Positions 63,501 through 64,000 of a stretch of DNA of 64,000 bases are shown here, one piece after another (position 1 is the first letter of the stretch; each line of letters opens with the position of its first letter). The translations under genes and the position numbers were made by a program. This DNA comes from Macrotis lagotis (Eukaryota; Chordata; Mammalia; Peramelemorphia; Peramelidae): assembly GCF_037893015.1 (NCBI RefSeq), contig NC_133666.1, positions 621,097,156 through 621,161,155 on the forward strand, given 5' to 3'. The notes beneath the pieces are model-generated. The model searched no databases. It saw only the letters and a program-made list of their open reading frames with translations, and was not told the DNA's origin.

Positions 63501-63544
63501 TGGTTCGACCTTGACCTTTCAACCAAACCCTACAAAGTACTAAG
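480..63544 (+). CDS. BOP1: BOP1, ribosome biogenesis protein (block of proliferation 1), 3' end missing
   Basis: The coding exons are join(480..608, 2255..2443, 26803..26898, 59725..59879, 60075..60192, 60322..60423, 60599..60811, 60951..61112, 61460..61540, 61709..61778, 61969..62101, 62729..62909, 63036..63324, 63460..63544) and continue past the window. All introns are GT-AG and every junction keeps frame, giving 667 full codons plus two bases. The family is about 746 residues in human, so roughly 80-90 residues are missing. BOP1 is a nucleolar protein that forms the PeBoW complex with PES1 and WDR12, needed for 28S/5.8S rRNA maturation and 60S subunit assembly. Visible parts are a variable N-terminus (1-43), an acidic Ser/Asp/Glu region (about 55-138), the highly conserved BOP1NT domain (from 139, [19 protein letters not shown], to about 405) and a C-terminal WD40 propeller (from about 416). 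SCX is nested on the opposite strand in intron 3. Confidence 0.97.
628..633. promoter_or_regulatory. CACGTG E-box at start of BOP1 intron 1
   Basis: A canonical CACGTG sits 20 bp inside intron 1 within the CpG island. BOP1 is an established MYC target gene in mammals, and MYC/MAX commonly bind such intron-1 E-boxes of ribosome-biogenesis genes. Function here is inferred from position and motif only. Confidence 0.5.
1211..1330 (+). repeat. Degraded tRNA-derived SINE (WSINE1/Mar1 type)
   Basis: It has the SINE signature GCAGCTAGGTGGC, then GTTCAAATC (B box), GGCCTCAG, CACTTAATAAT, CCTAGCTGTGTGACCTTGGG and AAGCCACTTAACCCCAT, ending in an A-rich tail. An internal piece between the A-box head and the B box is deleted compared with the other copies in this window. 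Confidence 0.85.
2070..2125 (-). repeat. MIR fragment
   Basis: The phrase for a stepwise loaded 'TTTATATAGCATTTGCAAAG' core followed by CCTTACATATATTATCTCC is the reverse complement of the MIR 3' half. It is short and diverged. Confidence 0.5.
2255..2443 (+). CDS. BOP1: BOP1 exon 2 (residues 44-106), acidic region
   Basis: The acceptor is tgcttctttggcag|CTG and the donor CTG|gtaagt, both phase 0. It encodes [19 protein letters not shown] followed by the very conserved [17 protein letters not shown] and an Asp/Glu/Ser-rich tail. The same serine/acidic block is present in human BOP1. A second acceptor-like CAG at 2274-2276 would shift the frame and was not used. Confidence 0.95.
2730..4300 (-). 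repeat. Probable decayed LINE 3' region (L1/HAL1-like), antisense
   Basis: The long T-rich, low-GC plus strand has pyrimidine-rich phrases like those in the 3' part of the HAL1 at 7449-10588 and in L1 antisense pieces elsewhere in the window. No reading frame survives. Boundaries and family are uncertain; it may be a mix of older fragments. Confidence 0.35.
4605..5251 (+). repeat. 5'-truncated L1 3' end (ORF2 tail plus 3' UTR)
   Basis: The frame at 4616-4843 reads [20 protein letters not shown], then [16 protein letters not shown]. This corresponds to the sequence at the very end of L1 ORF2 in marsupials (a Pro-Ile-Asn-Trp ... Glu-Met-Ser-Arg-Thr series). It is followed by a diverged 3' UTR with a T-rich stretch, a C-run (5018-5027) and an A-rich tail near 5232-5251. 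It is too short to be mobile. Confidence 0.65.
5640..5848 (-). repeat. Marsupial CORE-type SINE (Mar1/MIR-like)
   Basis: The reverse complement has the expected order. The plus-strand landmarks are CAGATGCAGAAACTGAGGCA, AAGTGACTTGCCCAGGGCC and ATACAGCTAGGAAGTGTCTG, preceded by a family-specific part (TTGTCATGTCC-like, TTTTGGGGTTTTCT). It runs directly into the microsatellite at 5849. Confidence 0.75.
5849..5950. repeat. Compound microsatellite (AT)n-(GTAT)n-(GT)n-(GA)n
   Basis: About 100 bp of AT, then GTAT/GT, then roughly 24 GA dinucleotides, probably grown from the tail of the adjacent SINE. Confidence 0.95.
6715..6900 (-). repeat. L3/CR1-type LINE 3' fragment
   Basis: The plus strand reads as the reverse of the CR1/L3 3' terminal region: AAGAAGTTTTTCCTGACAGC, then CCTTCAGATACTTGAAGATA and AGCTATGTTATC. 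Diverged and noncoding. Confidence 0.6.
7010..7195 (-). repeat. MIR
   Basis: Plus-strand landmarks are TGATCCTTAAAATAGCCC, TATTTTACAGTTGAGGAAAC, TGAGGCAGAGCTTAAGTGAC and TAGTTGAACTCAG. These are the reverse complement of a nearly complete MIR. Confidence 0.8.
7639..7813 (+). repeat. SINE-like module 1 inside the HAL1 3' part
   Basis: TATGGCCAGGTGGCGCAATGG, then CACCAGCCCTGGAGCCA, AACAGTCACCCAGCCGTGTG and CACTGCCCTGCAAAAACC follow the layout of the window's tRNA-SINEs but are GC-richer and diverged. An imperfect duplication (AGTAATAATTGTAG at 7625-7638, AGTAATAATAGTAG at 7814-7827) suggests a nested insertion. Confidence 0.6.
7828..7975 (+). repeat. SINE-like module 2 inside the HAL1 3' part
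   Basis: GATGGGTGGCAGACAGAGCA, GGATCCAAATCCGG (B-box-like), GACCCAGACACC and TGTGGCCCCAGGCATGCC follow the tRNA-SINE order. It lies head-to-tail with module 1 and has a short AATAATA flank on both sides. Confidence 0.55.
8171..8335 (+). repeat. SINE-like module 3 inside the HAL1 3' part
   Basis: GGGTAGCTGAGTGGCGCAGC, TGGTCCTGGGGCCAAGAAG and a CCTTGCAAGAAGTAAAAGAG tail match the SINE layout in the same orientation as modules 1 and 2, with much substitution in between. Confidence 0.55.
8750..9858 (-). pseudogene. L1/HAL1 ORF1 remnant (RNA-binding coiled-coil protein), frameshifted
   Basis: The start codon is at 9856-9858, with translation beginning [20 protein letters not shown] long heptad-like Lys/Glu/Leu coiled coil follows. 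The first frame stops at 9604, and the reading continues in another frame from about 9623 to 9117. That part contains the ORF1p RRM landmark [14 protein letters not shown] and the segment after it. Further frame breaks carry recognisable C-terminal domain residues to about 8750. L1 ORF1p is a trimeric nucleic-acid chaperone. This copy has at least two frameshifts and cannot make the protein. Confidence 0.8.
9859..10588 (-). promoter_or_regulatory. HAL1/L1 5' UTR (internal promoter region)
   Basis: This 730-bp GC-rich block runs between the 5' end and the ORF1 start codon. On the minus strand it begins GGGGGGCGGAGCCAAGATGG, comparable to the L1 5' UTR head with its YY1 site. The plus-strand open frames here are by-products of high GC. 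Confidence 0.7.
10602..10690 (+). repeat. L2 3' end, split by the HAL1 insertion
   Basis: GAAGGCAGGAACTGTCTTGC, TCCAGTGCCTGGTAAGTAGT and AGGCACTTAAATGTTTATTG are the typical L2 3' end. The sequence just left of the HAL1 (up to 7448) supplies the preceding part, and the shared duplication marks the break. Confidence 0.75.
11354..11491 (+). repeat. WSINE1-type SINE with 12-bp target duplication
   Basis: It starts with GGGGCAGCTAGGTGGCGCAG, has a B box (GAGTTCAAAT), the TAATAATTACCTAGCTG core and an A-rich tail. It is bounded by AAATCCCATTTC at 11342-11353 and 11492-11503. A small deletion removes part of the GTGTGGCCTTGGGCAA segment. Confidence 0.95.
12263..12421 (-). repeat. WSINE1-type SINE with 16-bp target duplication
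   Basis: The reverse complement shows the full A-box head, B box and core, with the poly-A tail as a T-run near 12267. CATATCATATACTTTC is repeated exactly at 12247-12262 and 12422-12437. Confidence 0.95.
12440..13360 (+). repeat. L2 LINE remnant (reverse-transcriptase region) with nested MIR
   Basis: The order of phrases matches the L2 ORF2 RT region: a TTTGACAGTGTTCC start, CCTCAAAGCTTTATTCTGGC (Val-Pro-Gln-Gly...-like), then TCAACTCAGTGTGTCCAAAA and CAGAATTATTTTCCCCC. A plus-strand MIR interrupts it at about 12925-13160. No open frame survives. Confidence 0.6.
12925..13160 (+). repeat. MIR nested in L2
   Basis: CAGGAAGACCTGAATACAAAT, AAGTTGTGTGACTTTGTCAG, ATCACTTAACC, TCTATAAAATG and TGAAGGTCAAATGAGATAGC occur in the MIR order. 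Confidence 0.7.
13905..14020. repeat. hAT-type DNA transposon fragment
   Basis: GCAGGCAGCATGTGGTAGAT followed by CACATTTTGGACAGCCCTG resembles the terminal region of nonautonomous hAT elements (…GCATGTGGCC…TTGGACACCCCTG). Only one end is seen. Confidence 0.45.
14230..14420 (-). repeat. MIR
   Basis: Plus-strand landmarks are CTCATTTTAGCCTCACAGCA, GTCCTGTGGGATAGGTACAG, CCCCATTTTATAGATGAGAT and AACTGAAGCTCC, the reverse complement of MIR. Confidence 0.75.
14440..14650 (+). repeat. L3/CR1 LINE fragment
   Basis: A CTAGTCTGGAGAATTTGAAG part, then CTCTCATGTGGAAGGAAGAT, TACATATTGTTCTGTTGGAA and CCTAAGGACAGAA follow the CR1/L3 3' layout (…CATGTGGAAGAGGGATTAGACTTGTTCT…). Confidence 0.55.
14795..14950 (-). 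repeat. WSINE1-type SINE with 9-bp target duplication
   Basis: This is a complete reverse-complement SINE with a T-run at 14795. TGATAAATG is repeated at 14786-14794 and 14951-14959. Confidence 0.93.
16100..16290 (-). repeat. MIR
   Basis: TTTTTATCCTCATTTTACTG then ATGAGGAAACTAGGTCCATA with GACTTAGCCAAG is a reverse-complement MIR; the upstream part (CAGCACTTTCCAGTTTTAAA) also fits. Confidence 0.65.
16560..16925 (+). repeat. L2-type LINE 3' fragment
   Basis: It shows CTTAGGCCTTTGCCTTATTT and AGAATATAAACTACTTGAAG, then TCAGGGACTGTTTTCATTTT, the classic L2 3' end ('…TGAGCTCCTTGAGGGCAGGGACTG…'). Confidence 0.6.
16925..17165 (-). repeat. Marsupial CORE-type SINE (Mar1-like)
   Basis: This is the same family as 5640-5848. 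Landmarks are CACATGAGGAAACTGAGGCA, GATTTGCCCAAGGTCACA, CTGAGGCCAGATTTTAACTT, CTTGACTCCAAAACTG and TATCCACTGTG. Confidence 0.75.
17223..17244. repeat. (GAT)n trinucleotide microsatellite
   Basis: Seven GAT/ATG units in a row. Confidence 0.9.
17895..18274 (-). repeat. 5'-truncated marsupial retroposon nested in the LINE, 16-bp duplication
   Basis: AGACAACACAATATTC is repeated exactly at 17879-17894 and 18275-18290. On the minus strand the insert ends GGGGGAAAAATGTAAAACTC followed by AATAAA-type signals and an A-rich tail, a 3' end common in marsupial genomes. I am unsure whether it belongs to an L1 or an RTE family. Confidence 0.85.
18845..19008 (-). repeat. WSINE1-type SINE nested in the LINE, 14-bp duplication
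   Basis: AGATTATGTGATTG is repeated at 18831-18844 and 19009-19022, and the insertion splits the LINE endonuclease codons for IDYVIV. The SINE is complete on the minus strand apart from a small loss (AAGTGG) in the core. Confidence 0.95.
19532..19684 (+). repeat. WSINE1-type SINE nested in the LINE, 11-bp duplication
   Basis: It starts AGGGGCAGCTAGGTGGCGCA, has all landmarks and an A-rich tail. AAAGTTTTATG is repeated at 19521-19531 and 19685-19695. Confidence 0.95.
21335..21490 (+). repeat. Older tRNA-SINE (Mar1-like subfamily) nested in the LINE
   Basis: AGGGGCAGCTGGGTAATGCA, GAGCACCAACTCTGG, GAGTTGAAATCTGG and a 3' half with CTAGCTTGTATGACCTCAG that differs from the WSINE1 copies. A short shared flank ATATAGGG lies on both sides. 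Confidence 0.85.
21825..22350 (-). repeat. L1 ORF2 3' region fragment, antisense
   Basis: Plus-strand phrases such as AAGAGCTGCTATAAATTTTT, GATCTTTTTGGGATTTAGGT, CTAGTAGTGGTATAACTTTG, TTAATTTGCATTTCTCTAAT and CTGTTCACATTCTTTGACCA are the reverse complement of the conserved L1 ORF2 3' part. Frames are broken. Confidence 0.7.
22828..22847 (-). promoter_or_regulatory. CTCF-like motif
   Basis: The plus strand reads CTGCCCTCTGGTGGACA. Its reverse complement, TGTCCACCAGAGGGCAG, closely fits the CTCF core CCACNAGGGGGC/AGGTGGCAG family. Binding is not demonstrated. Confidence 0.45.
23197..23355 (-). repeat. WSINE1-type SINE
   Basis: Complete reverse-complement copy with a T-run from about 23197; TTTTTATC is repeated at 23189-23196 and 23356-23363. 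Confidence 0.93.
25800..26385 (+). repeat. L2 LINE 3' region
   Basis: Phrases in L2 order: TGCAATAACCTCCTAATTGT, AAAGTGATTTTCCTGAAGTG, CTGGCCCCAAACTACCTTTC, TAGGCCTGGAATGTACTCTC and a 3' end with TTGGAAACTCCTTAAGGACA. The plus-strand open frames at 25861-26303 are remnants of it, not genes. Confidence 0.7.
26541..26553. repeat. Poly-G run (13 G)
   Basis: A thirteen-G homopolymer about 250 bp before BOP1 exon 3, on the transcribed RNA sense strand. Confidence 0.9.
26803..26898 (+). CDS. BOP1: BOP1 exon 3 (residues 107-138)
   Basis: The acceptor is ctgtctgtccttag|ACT and the donor GAG|gtaggc, phase 0 on both sides. It encodes [20 protein letters not shown] and ends [12 protein letters not shown]. 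The [11 protein letters not shown] ending is a strict family landmark directly before DIRNTVGNV in exon 4, which confirms the join across the 33-kb intron. Confidence 0.95.
27985..28075 (+). repeat. MIR fragment
   Basis: CTTAGTTTCCTCATTCATAA followed by AATGAGGATCAGAATAC is the MIR central part. Confidence 0.55.
29090..29275 (-). repeat. MIR-like fragment
   Basis: CTCATTTTACAGAGGAGGAA, TTGAGGTATGCGACTTGCCC, AGGATTTGAACCTCAGG and CTCTGCCTCTGAATCCAGA form the reverse complement of MIR. Confidence 0.7.
29740..30760 (-). repeat. L1 3' region fragment, antisense
   Basis: GCCCAATGGGCATCTACTTT, AGAGATGAATGCTTTGATGC, TGAAATGGTTGGGTCAGTTA, ACAGATCCCACCAGTAGTAT, TTTGGTTTGCATTTCTCTTA and TTATATCCTTTGACTATTCA follow the reverse complement of the L1 ORF2 3' part, as at 21825-22350. 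Heavily decayed. Confidence 0.6.
30966..30985 (-). promoter_or_regulatory. ZNF143/STAF-type motif
   Basis: On the minus strand this reads ACTACAAATCCCAACATGCA, very close to the SBS consensus ACTACAATTCCCAGCATGC bound by ZNF143. It lies just left of a GC-rich island in BOP1 intron 3. Confidence 0.55.
32391..32481. repeat. Compound microsatellite (GT)11-(GA)n
   Basis: Uninterrupted GT units pass directly into about 33 GA units with one GG interruption. Confidence 0.95.
33040..33240. repeat. Nonautonomous hAT-like DNA transposon
   Basis: The left end is CAGTGGTGGGGAACCTTTTT. The right end, read in reverse, gives TAGCAGGGAAGAGGAACCTT. These inverted ends enclose about 190 bp of AT-rich noncoding DNA (GCCATTTGGGTATTCATGAG). 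The pattern fits Charlie-like hAT elements. Confidence 0.55.
36130..36475 (+). repeat. L2 LINE 3' end
   Basis: CTGGCTGTCCCCTAGGCCTT, AAGAAGCCTTTCCTGGTTCT, GAGCTTCTTGAGAAAGGGAG, TTTGTATCCCCCAATGCTTA and GGGACTTAATAAATG are the L2 3' terminal series. Confidence 0.75.
37490..37634 (-). repeat. tRNA-SINE (WSINE1/Mar1 type) with 16-bp target duplication
   Basis: The reverse-complement copy lacks part of the A-box head. GGCCTGAGTATTTCCA is repeated exactly at 37474-37489 and 37635-37650. Confidence 0.93.
38420..38590 (-). repeat. MIR-like fragment
   Basis: CTCTCCTTTTACAGGTGAGG then AAACTGCCCTAGAGAGGCCA is the reverse complement of the MIR core, weakly continuing on both sides. Confidence 0.5.
41095..41265 (-). 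repeat. MIR-like fragment
   Basis: CTAGATGAGGTTACTGAGGA, GGAGTGACTTGCCTACTGTC and GGAATTCAAAGCCAGGGCCT follow the reverse complement of MIR. Confidence 0.6.
41942..42134. repeat. Nonautonomous hAT-like DNA transposon with terminal inverted repeats
   Basis: The left end CAAAGCTGTCAAAACTT and the right end, reversed, CAAAAGTGTCAAACTC are inverted copies. The interior (GGTTTTAAGTCAATATGTGTC, CATTTTCTACTTGAGTTTGA) resembles known mammalian hAT MITEs. No coding content. Confidence 0.6.
42300..42456 (-). repeat. WSINE1-type SINE
   Basis: Full reverse-complement copy. The flanks AAGCAGAGTATTT (42287-42299) and AAGTAGAGTATTT (42457-42469) are a near-perfect target duplication. Confidence 0.94.
43020..43200 (-). 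repeat. MIR
   Basis: TTTTATAAATGAGAAAATTG, CTGCCCAAGGTCATAAAGTT and GGCTTTGAACTCAGGTCCTC are the reverse complement of MIR in order. Confidence 0.7.
43530..43655 (+). repeat. MIR-like fragment
   Basis: CTATGTGACCTCAGAAATCT, TTAGTTTTCCCATCTGTAAA and ATGAGGGGTTTGGATTGGAA follow the MIR/CORE-SINE plus order. Confidence 0.65.
44391..44420. repeat. (GT)n microsatellite
   Basis: About 13 GT units followed by GCGCACGTGTGTGCA. Confidence 0.9.
45970..46165 (-). repeat. MIR-like fragment
   Basis: TTCATTTTATAGATGAGGGA then ATGGAGACCTATAGAGATTA and CTTCTCACTCCAAGCCCAGC are the reverse complement of MIR. Confidence 0.65.
46200..46318 (+). repeat. Marsupial retroposon 3' tail
   Basis: GACTGCCTTTTGTGGGGGTG, GGGAAGCAAGACTGGGG and GAAATTGTAAAATTAAAAAA match the 3' end of the element nested at 17895-18274, here in plus orientation and truncated. 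Confidence 0.6.
46380..46845 (+). repeat. L2 LINE 3' end
   Basis: TAGAGGAAGCCTTTCCCAAC, TTAGACTGGAATCTTTTGGG, TTTTGGAATCCCCAGGGCTT and a second piece TTTGTATCCCCAGTGGCTAG are the L2 3' series; the end part appears twice, suggesting two adjacent copies. Confidence 0.65.
47455..47640 (+). repeat. MIR
   Basis: TTGGAGTCAGTGAACCCTAG, GAGCTTGGCAAAGTCATTTA and GACCTCTGTTTCCTCATATG occur in MIR order. Confidence 0.7.
47645..48060 (+). repeat. L3/CR1 LINE 3' fragment
   Basis: TTTAGCTTGGAGAAAAGAAT, CCAAAGGGCAGGACTTGGAG, AAATGGGTGGAAATTGTAGT, GAGGCCAATTATAGCTCAAT and AAAAACTTCCCAACAATTAG are the CR1/L3 3' end series. Confidence 0.7.
48635..48805 (+). repeat. MIR-like fragment
   Basis: GGGTTTGAATCCCCCCTCAG, CTTCTTAGCTATGTGATCCA and CTCAGTTTTCTCATTTACAT follow the MIR plus order. 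Confidence 0.7.
50676..50681 (-). terminator. SCX: Candidate SCX polyadenylation signal (ATTAAA)
   Basis: The first plausible signal downstream of the SCX stop on the minus strand is ATTAAA, about 225 nt after the stop codon. No AATAAA lies closer. The assignment is by position only. Confidence 0.3.
50904..50942 (-). CDS. SCX: SCX exon 2 coding part (residues 186-197)
   Basis: Only 39 coding bases: [12 protein letters not shown] and a TAG stop at 50904-50906. The acceptor on the minus strand is ctttccctctcctttccag (AG at 50943-50944), with a strong pyrimidine tract. The twelve residues equal the conserved C-terminus of vertebrate scleraxis, so this exon is secure despite its size. Confidence 0.95.
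   Translation of the reverse strand, partial: SKDRDRKTAIRS
50904..55011 (-). CDS. SCX: SCX, scleraxis bHLH transcription factor (complete, 197 aa)
   Basis: The coding sequence is complement(join(50904..50942, 54457..55011)), 594 nt including the stop, with a phase-0 GT-AG intron of 3514 bp. Human SCX is about 201 residues. Scleraxis is a nuclear class-II bHLH factor that dimerises with E proteins, binds E-boxes and drives tendon and ligament genes. The N-terminus [18 protein letters not shown] is followed by an acidic serine patch (22-37). The basic helix-loop-helix is at about 73-127 (basic region [11 protein letters not shown], loop PTEPADRK, helix 2 [14 protein letters not shown]). An eight-proline run lies at 156-163, and the C-terminus is [15 protein letters not shown] plus [12 protein letters not shown]. 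The ATG at 55011 is the first in-frame ATG, because the open frame upstream only starts at a TTG. The gene lies inside BOP1 intron 3 in the opposite orientation, as in other mammals. Confidence 0.97.
50943..54456 (-). other. SCX: SCX intron (3.5 kb)
   Basis: The donor is TTG|gtgagt at 54456 and the acceptor is at 50943. It holds a GC-richer block at 51290-51500, a (TC)n microsatellite at 53304-53365 and an AT-hook/homeodomain-like motif cluster at 53870-53932. No gene was seen on either strand. Confidence 0.85.
53304..53370. repeat. (TC)n microsatellite
   Basis: About 25 TC units followed by a pyrimidine-only stretch. On the SCX sense strand it is (GA)n. Confidence 0.95.
54457..55011 (-). 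CDS. SCX: SCX exon 1 coding part (residues 1-185)
   Basis: It runs from ATG (55009-55011, context ttcaacATG) to a consensus donor TTG|gtgagt. It encodes the whole bHLH domain and the proline-rich tail. If the intron were retained, the frame would add 22 residues ([10 protein letters not shown]... to a stop at 54388). That extension has no family support. Confidence 0.97.
55248..55292. repeat. GCN trinucleotide run in SCX leader
   Basis: An imperfect series of GCC, GCT and GAT triplets including six consecutive GCT/TGC units. On the SCX strand these read as alanine-type codons in the upstream frame. Confidence 0.85.
55303..55310. promoter_or_regulatory. CACATGTG palindromic E-box near SCX start
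   Basis: An 8-bp palindromic E-box lies about 10-15 bp downstream of the predicted SCX transcription start. bHLH factors, including scleraxis/E-protein dimers, bind CANNTG sites; autoregulation is only a possibility. Confidence 0.4.
55345..55350 (-). promoter_or_regulatory. SCX: SCX TATA box
   Basis: The minus strand reads TATAAAGCCG in GC-rich surroundings. It lies 340 bp upstream of the SCX start codon and about 30 bp before a plausible start site, as expected for a tissue-specific promoter. Confidence 0.65.
56572..56609. repeat. (CA)n microsatellite
   Basis: About 15 CA units with a short AAAC interruption near the right end. Confidence 0.9.
57522..57556. repeat. (GA)n microsatellite
   Basis: About 17 GA units. 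Confidence 0.9.
58311..58330. promoter_or_regulatory. Paired TEAD-like sites upstream of SCX
   Basis: GGAATG occurs twice, at 58311-58316 and 58325-58330, 14 bp apart and in the same orientation, each followed by T. GGAATG is the TEAD core. The pair sits in a CpG-containing stretch about 3 kb upstream of the SCX start. Confidence 0.35.
59725..59879 (+). CDS. BOP1: BOP1 exon 4 (residues 139-190), start of BOP1NT
   Basis: Acceptor ctacatag|GAT, donor TG|gtcagt, ends in phase 2. It encodes [31 protein letters not shown] and [16 protein letters not shown] (last codon split). It is almost identical to human BOP1, and the BOP1NT domain begins here. Confidence 0.98.
60075..60192 (+). CDS. BOP1: BOP1 exon 5 (residues 190-229)
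   Basis: Acceptor tctcttacag|G completes the split Trp codon; donor GAG|gtatgg, phase 0. It encodes [28 protein letters not shown] and SFDPYE, all BOP1NT landmarks. Confidence 0.98.
60322..60423 (+). CDS. BOP1: BOP1 exon 6 (residues 230-263)
   Basis: Acceptor tgctactag|CCA, donor AAG|gtgaag, phase 0 on both sides. It encodes [19 protein letters not shown] and [15 protein letters not shown], the same length as the human exon segment. Confidence 0.98.
60599..60811 (+). CDS. BOP1: BOP1 exon 7 (residues 264-334)
   Basis: Acceptor tgcctttccag|GTC, donor GAG|gtaaga, phase 0. It encodes [37 protein letters not shown] and [15 protein letters not shown], strongly conserved in BOP1/Erb1 proteins. Confidence 0.98.
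60951..61112 (+). CDS. BOP1: BOP1 exon 8 (residues 335-388)
   Basis: Acceptor ttctgcctacag|CGA, donor AGG|gtgtgg, phase 0. It encodes [18 protein letters not shown] and [19 protein letters not shown] then RQRKMR. The donor is weaker than average (no A at +4), but reading through it diverges at once from the family. Confidence 0.97.
61460..61540 (+). CDS. BOP1: BOP1 exon 9 (residues 389-415), end of BOP1NT
   Basis: Acceptor tatgttctag|GTG, donor CTG|gtaatg, phase 0. It encodes [19 protein letters not shown] and PFPTTQSL, the linker that leads into the WD40 propeller. Confidence 0.97.
61709..61778 (+). CDS. BOP1: BOP1 exon 10 (residues 416-439), first WD40 repeat
   Basis: Acceptor cctgttacag|GTG, donor CAG|gtatgt, ends in phase 1. 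It encodes [20 protein letters not shown] then LVSG. The Gly-His dipeptide opens WD repeat 1. Confidence 0.97.
61969..62101 (+). CDS. BOP1: BOP1 exon 11 (residues 439-483), WD40 repeats 1-2
   Basis: Acceptor ggcttctttag|GG, donor GT|gtgagt, ends in phase 2. It encodes [19 protein letters not shown] and [10 protein letters not shown]. Choosing gtgagt at 62102 keeps the residue count equal to human across the join. Confidence 0.96.
62729..62909 (+). CDS. BOP1: BOP1 exon 12 (residues 483-543)
   Basis: The acceptor is gcgtccccaaag|G, with an unusually poor pyrimidine tract; the donor is AAG|gtaaca, phase 0. It encodes [28 protein letters not shown] and LRLRIHHNK. Frame and family alignment fix the acceptor. 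Confidence 0.95.
63036..63324 (+). CDS. BOP1: BOP1 exon 13 (residues 544-640), WD40 repeats
   Basis: Acceptor tttctctccag|CCA, donor AAG|gtaaga, ends in phase 1. It encodes [56 protein letters not shown] and [19 protein letters not shown], nearly invariant in mammals. Confidence 0.98.
63460..63544 (+). CDS. BOP1: BOP1 exon 14 (residues 640-668), last exon in window
   Basis: Acceptor ttcctacccacacag|GA, donor AG|gtaaga, ends in phase 2. It encodes [20 protein letters not shown] then STKPYKVLR (last codon split). About 80-90 C-terminal residues of the propeller follow beyond 64000. Confidence 0.98.
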
Positions 63545-64000
63545 GTAAGAGGGTGCTAGAGAGCTAATGAATGAACAAATCTTGCTTTTAAGAAGTTTGT
63601 TATCTGATCAAGGAAAAAGGCTTCATCACAGATAAAAGATCTTAGGAACAGGAATTGGTGTCTAGTCCAGCTCTTTTGTTTATAGATGTGACAAACTGAA
63701 GCCCAGAGTAGTCAAGTGAGTTGCTTAAGGTAGAGCTAGTAGGAAACAGAACCACAATTCAGAGGCCAGGAATGATGCTTCATGGAAGAAGAGATTCCTC
63801 GGTCCAAGTTTCAGAGGAAAAGAGAGAGGAGTCCTCAACAGACAAGGATCCAATTAAAAAGGAGGGATTAAAGATAAGAGAGGGAGATTAATAATAGGAA
63901 TTACTCACTCCCACCTCCACCCCACCCCCAAGAAAACCCAGAAAGAAGAGTCATTGTGGCTTTTTAAAAAATGCACAGATTGAAAATGAAATAAAACTGA
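63545..64000 (+). other. BOP1: BOP1 intron 14, left part
   Basis: It opens with gtaaga and holds a diverged reverse-complement MIR (63640-63775: TTATAGATGTGACAAACTGA, AGCCCAGAGTAGTCAAGTGA). No exon lies before the window end. Confidence 0.85.

Overview
This is a nuclear genome window from a marsupial, most likely an Australian lineage. The window carries many copies of a tRNA-headed marsupial SINE of the WSINE1/Mar1 type, several with clean target-site duplications. It also has marsupial-style LINE and half-L1 copies and old L2, L3/CR1 and MIR fragments. Intron/exon genes and a CpG-island promoter show a vertebrate chromosome. The species call is inference from repeat style.

Two genes are well supported. 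BOP1 (plus strand) fills the window: exon 1 starts at 480, exon 2 is at 2255-2443, exon 3 at 26803-26898, and exons 4-14 are packed into 59725-63544. The last exons lie beyond the right edge. All fourteen exons join in frame (668 codons reached, the last one split). Introns 2 (24.4 kb) and 3 (32.8 kb) make up about 57 kb. SCX (scleraxis, minus strand) lies inside BOP1 intron 3, the nested arrangement known in mammals. Its large exon is at 54457-55011. A tiny last coding exon at 50904-50942 supplies the conserved C-terminus, giving a 197-residue bHLH protein.

The left edge (1 to about 720) is a CpG island that looks like the shared divergent HSF1/BOP1 promoter. The minus strand of bases 1-75 resembles the mammalian HSF1 5' leader as I remember it, and there is a palindromic NRF1-type site at 270-279. 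A MYC-type E-box follows just inside BOP1 intron 1.

Intron 2 is repeat-dense. It holds a full-length half-L1 (HAL1) insertion (7449-10588, minus) with a perfect 13-bp target duplication. It also holds an almost complete but dead LINE (about 17310-21815, plus) interrupted by four younger retroposons. Intron 3 is richer in unique sequence, with several CpG-containing islands and motif clusters around SCX that are candidate regulatory elements. Most long open frames in the introns are chance frames or transposon remnants.

BOP1 is a housekeeping ribosome-biogenesis factor, HSF1 a stress regulator and SCX a tendon transcription factor. They share a locus by position, not by pathway. I saw no bacterial, phage, CRISPR or operon-like system.
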